Shown piece after piece: positions 26,701 through 41,700 of a DNA stretch of 64,000 nt. This DNA comes from Malachius bipustulatus (taxonomy: Eukaryota > Arthropoda > Insecta > Coleoptera > Melyridae), in the NCBI GenBank assembly GCA_910589415.1, contig OU342630.1:71978186-72042185 (forward strand), given 5' to 3'. The notes below the pieces were generated by a model. That model was not told the DNA's origin, did not search any database, and saw nothing but the letters and a program-made list of their open reading frames with translations. How positions within the stretch are numbered: the first letter of the stretch is position 1; every line of letters begins with the position of its first letter. The translations under genes and the position numbers were made by a program.

Positions 26701-29700
26701 GTGTTGCCGGATTTATTTTGAATAACTGCTACTTTTCTTACTTAACGATTGACTATTCAAATAATTTTTATTCTATTTACTATAATTATTCAAGAGATTG
26801 TTGAATAGTATTGACGAAAATCGGACAACGTAGACATATAACAGCACGAAAATAACTCGGAAATTTATCAACCAAGTCTCCACTGACTTAAAGGTTCGTA
26901 GAATTTTCTTGGCCCAACTGTTGGTAGGATTAAAGAGCCCCCCCATGAATTCAAAGGTTCACTCACGTAATATGGCCCAACTCGTTATTGCCGTTTCAAA
27001 TTGAGTAGTAGAAAAATGTATTTTCTTGTAAAATACTCGAATACCGAAGAACGTTATACTTAGGCAAGGTGTTCCAACGAAAACGCAGCAGGCCTAATAA
27101 CTTGAAAACTGAAGGTGTATTCGAAAAACGCGATAAAATTTTGTCAATTTTGTTATCTAGGGGGACATGCTTGGGTGACAAATTTAACTTTTTAAGTTCC
27201 AAGAACCCAACTTCATCCCCTTGGCGGGGGAAGCTATCTGTCTTAACTATGTAGGTAAGACAAAGTCGCTCCTCTCCAGTAATTATGGGCTGCGAGAACT
27301 TGCTCATCACCCAGCCTCAAATATGCCAATCAAATAGTAGAATAGACGACACAAATAACCAGAGCGGGACTGGGAATCGAACTCATCAGTCCGAGGAAAT
27401 TCAAAGGTTTAGTAGTCTGCACTTCTACCTCGTCGAGCTCCCGCCGGCTTATTGAGAGCTACTTGAATTCTCTTCATATCGATATCTCGCTTTTTGAGTT
27501 TTGCTTAATATTACAGGGCGAATGGATAAAACAGCAGGGATTCGTATAAAAATTTCTTTCCTTCGGAAATGTGCGTCGTTGTATTAAAAAAATCTACTTT
27601 CTTTGTTTCCAAAAAAAAAGTATTAATATTAGTAGATTTTTTTATCGATTCGCTCTGTAATATGTAAGCGAATCCCAAAAAATCTTTGTAAAAATAATTC
27701 AAGTAGCTTTCAAATGATACATGCATGACTCGATATCTGTTCCCTATGATGATAAGCAAAGAAGTAGCTACCCCTGCCAAAGGGATGAAATGCGAAATTG
27801 GATCGTTAAATTTGTCACCCAAATAATATGTCCCCCTCGATAACAAAATTGACCTGTTTCAGCGTTCGAAGTTTCAAAATTATTAGGCCTGTTAAGTTTC
27901 CTTTGGGCCAACCTGTATATTACTTGGCTTGGCATGTTTATCGAACTCTATATGTATGCATGTTAGACATAATAAATGTAACCATTTTTCACTTTGTTAG
28001 GCAATCAGCTGTTTGAAGAGAGCACTGTGGATCTCTCCGTTAAACTGGAAGGTTTTATTTAACCTTGGTCTAGTCCATCTGTCAACATTCCAACCAGCTT
28101 CAGCCTTTAATTTCGCTTGTGCTGCTGTCAATTTGAGGCCGGAGGCTCCACAGTTTTTTTGTCTCCTTGGATGTAAGTATCCTTTAATAAATAAGGCGCT
28201 TTCCGGAAGCGTGCGTTACGAATTATTCTGAACGCTCGCTTCAATTTTTGACTAGTAGCATTTTTTATCTTAAAGAATTAGGTATACCTATTCTAGAATC
28301 CTCGTTTTAAAACCAGACAAATACGAATAGGTAACAATGGTTATTTGCAGAAGGATTTAAACCACGGAAAGAAAAATTTCAAATGATTATGTCCACATGC
28401 ACTCTTGGTCACTAAAATATTTTTCTACTCTTATTGAATAATATTCCTAGAGCTTTTTGCATGAATTATGAAGGTTATTATTCGTAGGTAGGTATTGAAT
28501 TATAGTTCATAATACCCTGCTCTTGTCCAATTACAGCTACTAGCAATTCATAATAACCACTCGTTGACCAATCAAAAGCTGTACATTATTTTGATAAACA
28601 GAGCAAAGCTGTGAATAGGAACGATAAGTGACATTTCTCAGAATCCATGCGTGCGCAGTCGGTCTCGGTACTGGAAGTTGTTCCAGGCAGTAGTGAAAAA
28701 GCATAGGATTACATTCGTGATTATGGCCATTATTCACTTGATGACGACGATGCCACTTACTAAAGCTCGTGGCATTATCATCATCTCGTGAATAATGGCT
28801 TCATAATCGCTCATATAATAATATATTATTAAACCTTTGAATTCAGGGAGATAATTTTACATTTTGCTACGCTTCTATACCGGAGATCTCAGCGTATTTT
28901 TTACAAGTAACTTTGTAATTTTACTCACATTTGAATTTCTAAGAAGAGATATAATTTATAAAACTTAAGTTGTTGGGAATTTTAATCATTTATTTTGTTA
29001 AATAAAATCTTCGCTTAGTATTATTACATTGGTATAGTTATCAAATTTTAGCACCCACTGAGGGTGTTATTAAAGCTGTAGCAATAAAAGGGAAATTACC
29101 GAAAAGAGATCACAGAAGCCCAGAGAAAGTTTTAATGAAGCTGCCGAAGACATTTTTCCTCCTTGAATAATTTTAACTTCTAAGGAAAATATTTAGTTAC
29201 TTTGAACAAATAAAACTTCCCGTGATTAAAAAGTTGAACGTAATTAAATTTTAATATTAGTTTTTTTTCAGCTATTATGGAATAAATACTTGACTACCGA
29301 AACAAACGGAACCAAATCGGAAAAATTAATCAAGCTCTTATATTTTGATCCTAACATTATTATATACTAATAATTACTATAGCAGATACTGATTTTTTTG
29401 GGTCAATTCCTTTGTTAATATTTGATTTCTATTTTATGTTGGAGTACTTGCATCAATTAGAAGTATCAACTTAGCAAAAAATGATTGGAATGAAACAAAT
29501 GCGTTGCTGAATTACTGAAAAAAATTCCTTTCGAATGCTTGATCAACAAAAAGATCAAGCTAAAGATTTTCATCAAGATTTTCATCAAGGGTGGTTGACG
29601 GAGTGATGCAGATAGAGCCAGAGCCCGCGACTGCCAGACTTTCGTCATTTTATAAAAGCTGAAACTTTCTGTGCTCATGTCCCCAACATGGGTAGTTACT

Positions 29701-32700
29701 ATGAAGTTTGGATCATCGTGCCTTTGGCAGATAACAGCTGAAAAAGGTGTATGAAAAACACTCGAAATCTTTGAAGTACAAAGTTTAATTGTTGTTCTAC
29801 TTAAAGGGTATGTAAAAATGCAAAATTAGGCGAAAAATTTCCAGTAGACATGGGTCGTTGGAGATTTAGTTTTCGAGATACAAGGTTTTAAATTCTTTGA
29901 AAAATTTAATATTTGATATAAGACTTTTTTATTATAGATATAGCATTATTATATTGATTCCTTCACAAACGAATTTAATTTATATTGTCGAATTTACATG
30001 TAAGTATTGATTTAGTTCGCTTACTCAGTCCGAATTGATTAATACAGTGGATAATGACAATGCTTGATTAAACATTCCTATAACTATTTGCCTACGGACG
30101 ATTATAAACGGTTAACGATAAATCATAAATCCTTATTTACACAAATATTCATCTATTTATTTCGCATTTAGGAAAAATGGAAAATTGCACCTACACCCCT
30201 ACATATTAGGTATTCTAACATCTGTATATGACCATAGTAAATACTACTGTTTTTTTAGTTCTTTTTTTCTTTTTCTATTTTCATCAGGTGGATTTTAGTT
30301 TCCAATTTCCTAGCCTAGAGGCTAGCCGTATCTTGCCGCCACGACCTCCGTTTCCCACCGGTTGTTCCTTATCCTCAACAGGCAACAATGATATTTTCTC
30401 TACGCTTTACCTCCCCTTCAAGAGTCTACTTCATACTCGCTCGCCGCTTTTACCCTTTGAAACATGTTATTTTTATTTTTAATTGGTTCATCAGAGTTTT
30501 ATTTAGTTGTTTGTATATTTTTTGCGCCCCTTGGATTTTGCCGCTCTGAGATTTAATAGCCCTTAAGAGCCACCCGCACTAAATTCGCATTGCAGGCGTT
30601 TTTTACGAGAACTTAGATAATTTAAGTATATCGTCTACCTTAGTTCGCTATTGCATGTTCCTGACAAGCTCCTCTGATTACAGTGTATAAATAAAATCAT
30701 CTACAATAAATGAAAGAATTCTTTGAGAGAGTCTATCACGAGTTCCATAACTTAATTGCTGAATCTGAGTTGGTCATGTGTTTTAGACACTGCAGCAGAT
30801 CTTTAGATGGTCTTCATGCCATCAAATAGAGCAATGGAAAGCAAATAATGCAACGCTTGTCCATGATATTGAGTATTATCGTCGATTTAATAATTGCAAA
30901 TTGCAATTGAATAGAATTTTAATTTTTTTTGTACAAGTTGGTGTTGTCAATGATTATAAGTCTAAAATATTCAAGACTTATAAACACAAAAGGTATTGGG
31001 TTCTTGGTTTAAGTATCAAAAAATACAAGGAAAATAAACAACGATTGCCTTTTAAGCAGACTAAACATGATTAATACTTTTTCTTCATAGTTGCAGACTT
31101 TAATCTTTAAAAACGGTAAATTATTCGTTTTAAAACTTATGAAAGTTTTGTTAAAGCTCCGAAAATGAAATTGTGATTGATCACAAGGCTGATTTATTTA
31201 TATTTAGATTACAGTTCAATTCATGAAAGGGGAAGAATATTTTTTAGGATGTTTATTCATCTTCCCCATAAATTTCGATTATCAAGATATTATGTATTTT
31301 CTCTGCAACGACGAAATCATGGTGCCGATATTAATAAACGTTTGATTGCGTATAATGTATAATTTTACATTTTGCTATGTTAGCTGACTGGTGTATTTCC
31401 AAAATAATTTGGTTCACTCAACTAATTTTTTAAATAAATACAGTGGCGTCATTGCAGACTAATTTATTAGCAAGTGTTTACATTATTATTATATGATTAT
31501 TGATTAAGTACCTGCTTTGATTCGTGAAACATGCTTCAGTGATGTTTCCATGTACAACCGCCTAATCCAAAATGCTATTTGCAGCCTTTCCCTGCGATAT
31601 TTTGTCATATTCATTCTATAACCAACTAAGTAGAATCTTGACTTACCTTATACTATTGAAGCTTGTGAAATTCCATTGAATATGCCAGTTAATTATTGAC
31701 TTGATACAATTCTATGACGAGCTAAGTCCTTATGTGCGTTAACAAGAGGTGGAAACTGATTTACACTATAAATAATACTTAGGTACTAGTTATTCGTGAT
31801 CAAATAGTAGATTCTTCAACGAGCTAAAAATGATGGGGATTATTCACGAGGACGAATCTGACGAAGAACGTCCAAGCGAAGAGTAGCCATTATCCGCGAG
31901 ATGAAGACGATATTTTCTCTACGATTTGATGCGAAAATGATCTACCTATAACTACAGCTTCACAATATTTTATTATTTAATATTGCACCACGTCATTAGG
32001 ACATAAAATGTCCAAGCTCGCTCTGTCTGCTGTTGCTCTAACTCTCTGTCTCTGGCTTGGCTAGCCCGTTTCCCCGTCTCCAACGCTACAGTGTAAAGCA
32101 GTGTATTATGAAGTTGAAAACCTAAGTTGAAACAAGACTGCAATGGAGTGTGATCGTGCTATTTTCTTTGCTCGATGTGTTATGCCAGTACTATGAAGGC
32201 GTTCGATGCGGTTATTTCTTGTATCTAATCAGTTTTGACAGTGTTCTTACTCATGATTTTTCACCAGCTGAGTTGTGATTATTAGACTAAAATCAGCAGG
32301 CTAATGAAAGTATGACAGCAACTGTATAAAATGTGGACCCTACCTGCGGAGCGGCAGCAGGGCCGATGACTAAGGATCAACTGATATCACGACTGTCGAA
32401 TAATCACTTATCGGGTAGAGCTCGTAGAGTGCGGACTATCAGATTGTTCCTAAATGAATAGTACCTATCTAATTATCGTTAATATTGTAACCGCCCACCC
32501 CCCTGGCCATGTGATCTCTAGAAATTTGGAGCCCTTCGTTGTCTCGTCGCTCTTCGTAGTTTACCCTCAGTTCGTAAGATGGGGTTGCAGAGATTAATTA
32601 AACAGAGAAATAAAACAAACAAATTCATATAACACCTATATTACTGCTCTTATTTGAATTTAATTACACCTTTTCAATTATTTACTATTTTAGAATTATT

Positions 32701-35700
32701 TACAATACCTATTTTTAGATATTTCAAACTTTTATTTGATTTATTTAATTTAATTTTAGGTTGGTATGGAATTACGTAACGCTTCTCAAATATTATATGT
32801 TTGTTTACATTTTACTCCAGGCCAGGAGATTCCTTTTGTTAGGCTCATTTTTATGGGCCCTATTCACTGTAGTGGCGAGTACCTGCTTCGCTTTCGCTTT
32901 CTAAACTATTAGACCTTCCACTTTACAACTATTGTTGTTGTTGCAGCTGTCCCGATGGGATTCAGTTTTCACTTTCAGATGACTGGGTTGCCAAATGGGG
33001 TGTTGTCTGGAGTTAGGTGATTTTATTTTAATTACACAAATTAAGTTGCAACTTGGTCGCGTGGGGCCAAGTGCACTGATCTTTAACCCTTGTAGATTTG
33101 GTTTTGGTGGTGGAAATCCTTAAGACAGGATTGGAAACACAGACTGACGGCGCTACTACTATATACTCTAATTTGATCTAATTACGATACCTACTCTAAA
33201 TACGATACTTTCTAGCCGCTGTGTTTTAGGGTTGGTGGCTAGTCTCATGATTGTGGAATAACTCATTACAGAAGGAGAACCGCGAGCTCCCGAACTTATT
33301 TTGTACTGAAATAACAAAATGGCTCACAAGAAAATACACAGACCATTCTCTTCCCTGTCAAGTAGTGCCTTACACATACATTCATTGTGCCACATTCCGA
33401 TTTGCTTTGCAGGCAACGGCAATCGATGGTCTCCAATGAGTCTTTTCCCTATCAGATTGTGTGTGTTTAAGAGAATAGATGCACCCCCTTGTACTGAACT
33501 AATTTGTTATCAGGTACAGAAGTATGTGTCTCGATTGAATGTTCGTATGGATCTGATCATCTTTGACTCAGTCCTGTTCTCTCTTCTCTAACAATTTATT
33601 ATACAATACATAAGAAAAATTCCCAATCAGATTACCTAATTTATGCAATTAAATTAAATTCTGAATTCTTTGATTTTGGTTTTGATTTTGGTCTGAAGAG
33701 TAATTTACTGTGATCCTTTTAACCCTGTGATTCTTTCTGATTTGATTTGAAAAAGTATTTTGAATTTTAATTTGAGAAACGTTGCAACCATACAGGCAGG
33801 TCCTGGCAGATTCGTAGATCTGGTTCCTGTGACAAAAGAAAGAAATATCAAAGAGAGCAGTAACTATAATAATGGAGCTAAATTCAAATATTTACAACTT
33901 TAAGTTTAACAATTTATTTTCACCTGTAACATTAGCAGGTTTCCTAGTGGAGGAAATGGAGGCTGGTCCTAGTGGAGGGACGTGGTTCCGCTCTCGCTCG
34001 GCCAGGTAGGTTGGACTGGATACGGCAGCCGGAACTGACGACACGGCAACACGGTCCGCCTTCTGGAGAGTCCGTCTTCTCTTCTTGGGCAGGGCAGCAG
34101 GTGTCTCAGTGGCACTTTTACTTAAATTGCTTCTCTTCTTTAATACGGGCACGGGCATTGACGAAGCGATTGCTTGGTTTCGTAACTGTCTCTTACTCAT
34201 GATGATGAACTTCTTAATTATTTAGGAGACTTCGGAGACTTGGTTGGTAGGTTTAAAAGGTACTTATTATCCGGTTCACGAAGCCACAGACAACAAGCGA
34301 GGGTAAAAGTGTCGGGAAAGATCCGGTTCGGTAGCCACAGATCTAAGAGAGGTAGGTAGGAATCTCCGGTTCTCGAAGCCAACAGAGATTTTAGGTACAG
34401 GACGGATAGATAAAGAATCATCTGAAGTCAAAATCTCGGCGGTCTTATATAGTCGCTGAACCCCTTCTCTCGCTACCTTCCATTGTATGTTAAAGTAGGT
34501 CACTCAAATAGCTTTCTCTTCCTTTATCTCATACAGCTTACTCTGAGTTTTCTGGGCTTTCCTTCCACGTGACTCATTCAAATTTAATCTCAATCGGTTT
34601 ATCTCGCAATTCTCTAGCTGCTGACACTTTTCCGGTTTCGATATCATTTATTTCAAGGAAGTTGCTTTGTAATTAGGCATTATATCCGGTGGAAGTTTTC
34701 AGTGCAGTTGCCTTTGTTGAAGTGGTTAAATCTCAGTTTTTCTTACTATTTAATGGGATTTTCAGTTACTGCAGTTTCTCCCTGGATAGTATTATTACTT
34801 ATTGATAACCTGCCTTAATTTCATAAACTTTGATAAGGTAGTTCTTCACGATCAAGCCGTTTTGTTCTGAAGTTTTCATTCCTATTGGGTTTTCCGAGAT
34901 TTTCTTCATGATATGGATCAGACGTAATAGTTATGTAAATGATTGGTAATTCATATGGTGTTGGTAGGTAGGTACTTGCTGTATTACTCTCTGGGTATGT
35001 GACTTATCAAAGGTTTCCTATTTCCCGGCATTTTCTCTATCTAGGCGTATTATGTCTGTAAATACTGATGACATATCTTAATTGGATGCTGACTGGTAAC
35101 TCCCCGAGCTTTCCTATGTTTTGAATAAGCTGATTTCGAAAATTTAAGGGGCTGTATTTCTGGTTGCCTACCGATGATACTCATATTCGAATTTTACGGA
35201 GTTTTTGTCGCAAATTTGCCTGCCCCAGGGGCTATATGTTTCAATATATTGCTCAAATATTTAGTATTAGTGCCTTTTATTAACGCCTACCGTCTACAAA
35301 AAGTTCAATAAATTATAAAAAGTTTTGATGACTTGGCAATGTTTTAGCAGTGGCGGCTTATGGATTGCAAAGCTATGGAGTGTAGATTCTACACCGGACT
35401 AGGTCCGCGGTCAGCTATATTTTGCAATATCGCATTGGATAAAGTTGGATCGAAAACTCGATTTTTGCAAAAATCCTTCCTGCTCCAATTTTTTGCAATA
35501 TCCGGTTAGACAAAGGCCGGTGAGCTCGAAAATTCTATTTTTGAAAAGTTCGGTCAGCTGGTTTTTTTGTAAGATCCGGTTAGTCCTAAGATTCGAGATT
35601 TTTTATAGCCTGTCAAACCGGACCTTGCCAAAAAAATCGAGCTGACCGGGCCAAACCTGACTGTAAATTATTATTAAAAAGAATACAGAGTGTATCTAAA

Positions 35701-38700
35701 GTGGACCGAGAAAATTCAGGGGATGATTGATGAGATCATTTTAAGAAAAAAAGTAAGTATAAACGTATGTCCTAAGAGGCTCAACTTATTAACTACAAGT
35801 TGAAGTTTCAAGAAAAAAATCGTTTTTAGTAATAACTTTGATAAGAATCAATATATTTTCGTAGAAATTTGTGTACACACCTTCCACGCATCAAGATGCA
35901 TTTCCCAACGGAAAGATTTTTAGTTATTGTAGCAGTGGCGTTCGTGCAAGTCGCGTTACACTTAATATTTTTGAAAAAAATAATAGTACGCCACTGCTTT
36001 TTTATGAAAATAAAATTATTTTTCAAATCCTCTTTCATTTCTGAGTAAATGTGATCTTTTGACTTTTTTCAACCGATGCAAGGTTTTCTGATAAAAAAAA
36101 TAGAATACATTTTTAGGTTGCCTCTTTCTGAAACTGCTACACAACTGCAGAAGTTCGATTCAATCTGTACTCCGATAGAAAAAAAAACGTGTTCTCATAA
36201 TATCTGATTCTTAAAAAAATGGCCTGTGGATAGTGGAAGCGCCGTTTAACGTAAATAAAAGCGAAACTATCGAATTTGTGAATTTATTTTCATTTGTAAA
36301 ATCCAACTCTCTACTCAAACACAGGTCAAAAAATAAACATATGATGTTTATTTTTTTATCAGAAAACCTTGCATCGGTTGAAAAAAGTCAAAAGATCATA
36401 TTTACTCAGAAATAAAAGAGTATTTAAAAAATAATTTTATTTCCATAAAAAAGCAGTGACGTACTACTTTTTTTTCAAAAATATTATGTGTAACGCGACT
36501 TGCACGAACGCCACTGCCACAATAACTAAAAGTTATACTTGGGAAATGCCTCTTGATTCATGGAAGGTGTACACAATTTTTCACGAAAATATCTTGATTG
36601 CTATCAAAGTTATTATTAAAAATCGATTTTTTTCTTGAAACTTCTTGAATCACCCTGTAGTTAAAAAGTTGAGCCTCTTAGGACATACGTGTATACTTAC
36701 TTTTTTTATTAAAATGATCTCATCAATCACCCCCTGAATTTTCTCGGTCCATTTTAGATATTGTATACCCTGTATAACAATTTTTCCAATTTACAAGTAC
36801 ATTATTTATTTAGAAATACGTGAAGTGGCACTGCGCTCGCTTCATCTGATAAGACGCCGCCGTGTTCTAGCAACTTTTTTCCTGAAGGTCTTCAAGAAGT
36901 GCAGAACTCGTGAGATAGACCCCCTTAGATTTTATTAGACGGAATTTTCTTGAGTCGACGTCATCATTAGGCTCGACTCGAATAGCAGTTATCGCAGACT
37001 AACTCAAAGGTACATATTGTTGTGGTTAAATCTTCTTCATTAACATTTCTGGGAAATCTACTTGACATCTTTCAGAATAAGGTACATTATGGAACTGATC
37101 TAGGTTTACTATACAATTCAGTTTGTCGTTTTTGGAGTGTATTTATTTGGTCATTGTTGGAGTTTCTTCATTTTCCTTAATGTACAAGGTGGCGCAAAGG
37201 TTGTCACCCGATGTTCATTGGCTGTATTTTTTTGTAAATGAAAAACTTAAGGTCTGTTTTTGGATTATGTTTATTTAATGTCTTGATTTTTTTTCATTTA
37301 TTCGAGAAAATGATATCGGCCAAGTGGCCGCCGCCAGAATTGGTGACCATACGAGCCCGATTTATGGCATTTTCCATTAGTCTAGTCAAAACTTCCGGCA
37401 ATAGATTCACGTATTCTTGATTGATATTATCTCTGATAACTTCAAGAATCTAACGCTTGTTGATATAAACTCGTGACTTAAAAAAAAATCTCGATGGATA
37501 TTCACTTTGAGGGCTTCAAGAGTCTAAGTGGCTAAACGCCGTAGTGTTATCGCCTAGTTGATATCGGATGACCGGAAATCTGCGCCGAAGTACACGCTGC
37601 GGCAACCAACACCACCGACGAGTTTTTCCGCAAAGAAAAAAAACAATAGAAACGCTTATTCCATATTCTTGAGGAGTAAATGGTCCCATGACTTTTTGGT
37701 GTGAATTTTACATCTGTATTCTACACAAATGAAAAGTCATGATGACAGATGATGCCATTTTAAAAAATAAGAGCATCTTCCAATAGGGTGAGTACTTTTG
37801 CGCCACCTAGTTGATATGGGGGCGGATATATTAAGGTATAAATAAAAATAAGTGCAAAACAATTTAGGAGATGATTTCTTGTTGAAAATTAAGCAGGTTT
37901 TTCAAATGAAAATAGACCATTCGCCTAAGTTTATGAAAAAACACAATACAACTTTTTCATTTAGAATTAGGGTAATTGTATACATCCGCGGCTCCTAAGT
38001 TTCATCAATTTTTTCGGGACCGAGGAGCGAAATAGGGGTGCTGGGTGGGCAAGAAAGTAAAAACAGCCATGGCAAACTAATATTAAGGTCACAACTAAGG
38101 CCTCTTTGGCACTACGGTCGAATTTATATTTTTTTTTTCACTTTCAGGGCAAGGAAAATCTTCGAAAATAACAGTACCATGATTTTTATTTTGAATTTTG
38201 CATTTATTTTGAATTTATAATCCGAAAATCATTGCATCAATTCCTGTGCGGACTGGACACGTAATGAAAGCGGATATATCGCTCAGTCCGCCTCTGTGAG
38301 CCTCTAACACAGAATAGAATACTTGGCAATTATGGTGAAGTGGTTTTATCCGGGATCGCGGCATCTAATCGGTGCCTCTTGTCAGGACCGCACTCCCTCC
38401 GCACTCTCAAAACCATTTTTTACACCGTTTTGTGGCTTTCCCTTTCATTTGCCCAGCAAATGAATACCTTCCTGGTGTTACTATAGGTATGTTCTCCACC
38501 CCTATATAAGTTCCATAGTGAAACTGTAGGAGCCGCGGATGTATATAATGACCAGAATTAGAACATCGAAACTACATTTTAGAATGCCAGTGTGACTTTA
38601 AGAAAAATAGTGGAAATTTTCTTTTTCGACAAACCCTTCAAGGCATCGTATCTCAATAAGCGAGGGGAGAACAATGACGTCTAAAAAATTTATTTATTTT

Positions 38701-41700
38701 ATTTAGACGTCATTGGGGGAGAATGATTTATTTTCATCCTAAAAACTGACTTAATTTTTATCAAACTTAGTTAAAGACTTAGTTTTTATCAAAGAATCAC
38801 CCTCCATATTTTTGACTTCTGTAAAATTTACATTTTTTGACAAATATATGCATCCTATAAGAGAATTTTAGTTATCCTATTCTTTCTATCCCATGGCGTT
38901 TTTCTATAGTAACACTTTTTTCTACAGTACGATATCGTCTGGATGGATTTGTAGAATTATTATCATTCAAACACTCTTAGAGGTTTCTTAATAGCTAGTA
39001 GTAGTAGTAGTTAGTTACTCGTCATGCGGAAGAAATGTTTTTCATGTTTCAAGATTTTACCGACTGAAATTACCTACCTATTTACTGTCTCAATTAACAT
39101 ACTCCCACCATCAGTATTATAGTATTAACTTAAAACGTACAAGAACAGCATAAAACGTACGTTTATAAATAGAGAATTCGCAACGATATTTTCTCGGTAT
39201 AAAGGAGCCTATTTTACACCACCTGCCACCACATAATGAATGTTTCATATATGACGGTTTTCGCTGGTTGGCTGGTATTAAATACAGGAGTTGAGTGTTT
39301 ATTGTGCTGATGAAATATAACTCAAATAATAACATGAAACAATATTGCATGGAACGATTTTGTGATAATCAACTTAAGGTTGGGGCTAGGTATTCTGTTC
39401 CCACCTCATAGTGAAAACTGCCAGTGGCGTCTTCTACAAATGCAAAGTGAATTTTATTATTTTTCTTAAGTAATAATAAAATAATAGATATACGTATTTC
39501 AGAGCAGGTAACAGGTGAAAATTTACTTTTCGAAATAATAAAAATTAAAGTAAAAATAATTTTTTTTGAATATGGTAAACTTTTGATTTCTTTGATTTTT
39601 ATAGAATTTTATGAAAAAACCATAATGGCAGCTAAAAGAAAAACATAAGTTGACTATGAAAATCCTAGGACCTAGTTGACTTTTAAAAATTTATAAATTC
39701 AAAATTTCCAAATAGCTCTTGGCGGCTTATTATTATCAAAGCTACAAAAAAAAGATATGTTCCAAATGAGAAATCTCCCTTTGTAATTTGTTCAGCATAT
39801 TCCAGCAACACCCCAAGTAGCAAAGTCACGCTATAATAACGTCATTTTTTAGTTAGTTTCGGTCCCCGACGTCATATTACGAAAAAGTTACGTGTTTTAT
39901 GCGTGAGGTTTATGACGTCGATCTAACGCCTTTTTCTGTAATTTTTTAGACAAGCGAAATATTTGAATCTGCTCCTATTTGTTTTTTCTGCCTTACTGTC
40001 AATTAATTTTTAATATAAAAAAGTTCTATTTTAATGTCTTCTTCTTCCTCTTGCTTATACAAGTAGTGCAGATCTCAGTTTCTTATCAGTCCTCTAAGCA
40101 GTCTAAGCAATTATTGCTAATAACTCTAATCTAAACCCTTCTAAACTACAAATTACTTACCTAAGCTGAAAAATACGCAAAGTTTGTTCTTAATAATAAT
40201 TAATATACACGGTGGGTCATTTTAATCGACGCAGGCGAATATATTTGTTGGTAAGCCAGTAATAAAAAAGATGTGTAAAAAAAGTTATTCAGGACCATGA
40301 TGGAGAGGTCATCTGACTGTACCTATCTATTATTGATTTTGACCTTACATCAAGGCCATTTTTGAAGGTCAAGGTTATTTTTTAAATAGGACACCCTGAA
40401 ATTATTGTTTTTTCATATTTCCTGAAAGATTCCAATAAGAATAGTTGTTATGGTTGCAATTTAAATTGAGTAGGTTATGAATTATAAGCGAGTGAAACCG
40501 CCGTTCGTTATTTTGAAAGCGTACATCGAAAAAAGCTAAAAATATCGGAAAACAGCTTGCATGTCCCTATCAGGGCTTTCCCACCTTATATTATCTTATT
40601 TATTACGCAGATTAAAAATCTGGTAATTTTTATCACTCTGTTTTAAAATTTCGACCACATAGTAGGTTACCACGTGCTAAGTCAAGATGAAAAATTGCGA
40701 TTTTTCCAAGTCCCCAAGTTCAAAGTATAGTCAGATGACCCCCATTGTCATGAACAACTTCTGCTTGCACATTTTTTCGTATCTGCCATAGGTACCAACA
40801 GAGATATCCGCGTGCGTCGACTAACATGATCCATCTGTAGATATTTGCAATTTGCATATAGAAAATAGTAATTATTTGTAGAGCGGACACAAACCCAGCA
40901 GCAGAGTCATGTCGTTGCAACGTGATTTTTTTTGTCATCCTCAATGTCATCATGACTTTAAAAATGATGAACAAATGACGGTAGAATGACGTGATTATGT
41001 CACTGTCCGTCGACGTGACTTTAAGACGTAGTAAGGGCGTCATAGATAAAATAAAATATAAGAAAATAAGTTATATTAAGGCAGAACTTGCAGCGCCAGA
41101 TTCAAATATTCAGTTTTCTGAAAAATGACGTTAGACCGACGTGATTATCTAAACATCACGTTATGAATAACGCCCAAGATATTACCACAATAACCACGTG
41201 ATTCATTATACCGTGACTCTGCTGCCTGGGAAGTGGCGCAGTGTCTTTAATTGATAAATATTACCCCCATGACTTACATCTTGAATGGCTTACATCCATA
41301 AAACAACGCTTACTGGCCTCCTAGTAACCAATAATAAAACGTATTTAATAAACATTAACGACGATAGTCATCACGCTCATATTACACGTCAAATTATGTA
41401 GGTATACGTCTTTAAAACGTCTGAAAATCACGTCATCGGACTATGAGATAATCACGTCATCCTAACGTCATTGGTCTGTCATTTATAAAATCATGATGAC
41501 GTTGGGATGACCAAAAAACATGTCGCAACGACGTGACATTGCTGCCTGGACCTGAAGTTATCCAAAATTTTGTTTAAGATTCTTCTGTTACTATTTTGAT
41601 TAATTAATTATTTAAAATAATACATTTAAATTGAAATGTTAAGTTTTTTTCGTAAATAACTTTGTAAGAAAGCTTAATAAAAAAAAACTTATCATTTTTT

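Noticed and set aside
30228..30482. Exon after a long pyrimidine tract
   Set aside because: The acceptor is strong, but there is no donor, no conserved peptide, and BBS4 phases are already complete without it.
35826..36638. Two similar small ORFs as a duplicated gene pair
   Set aside because: They are the two arms of one foldback element read from each side.
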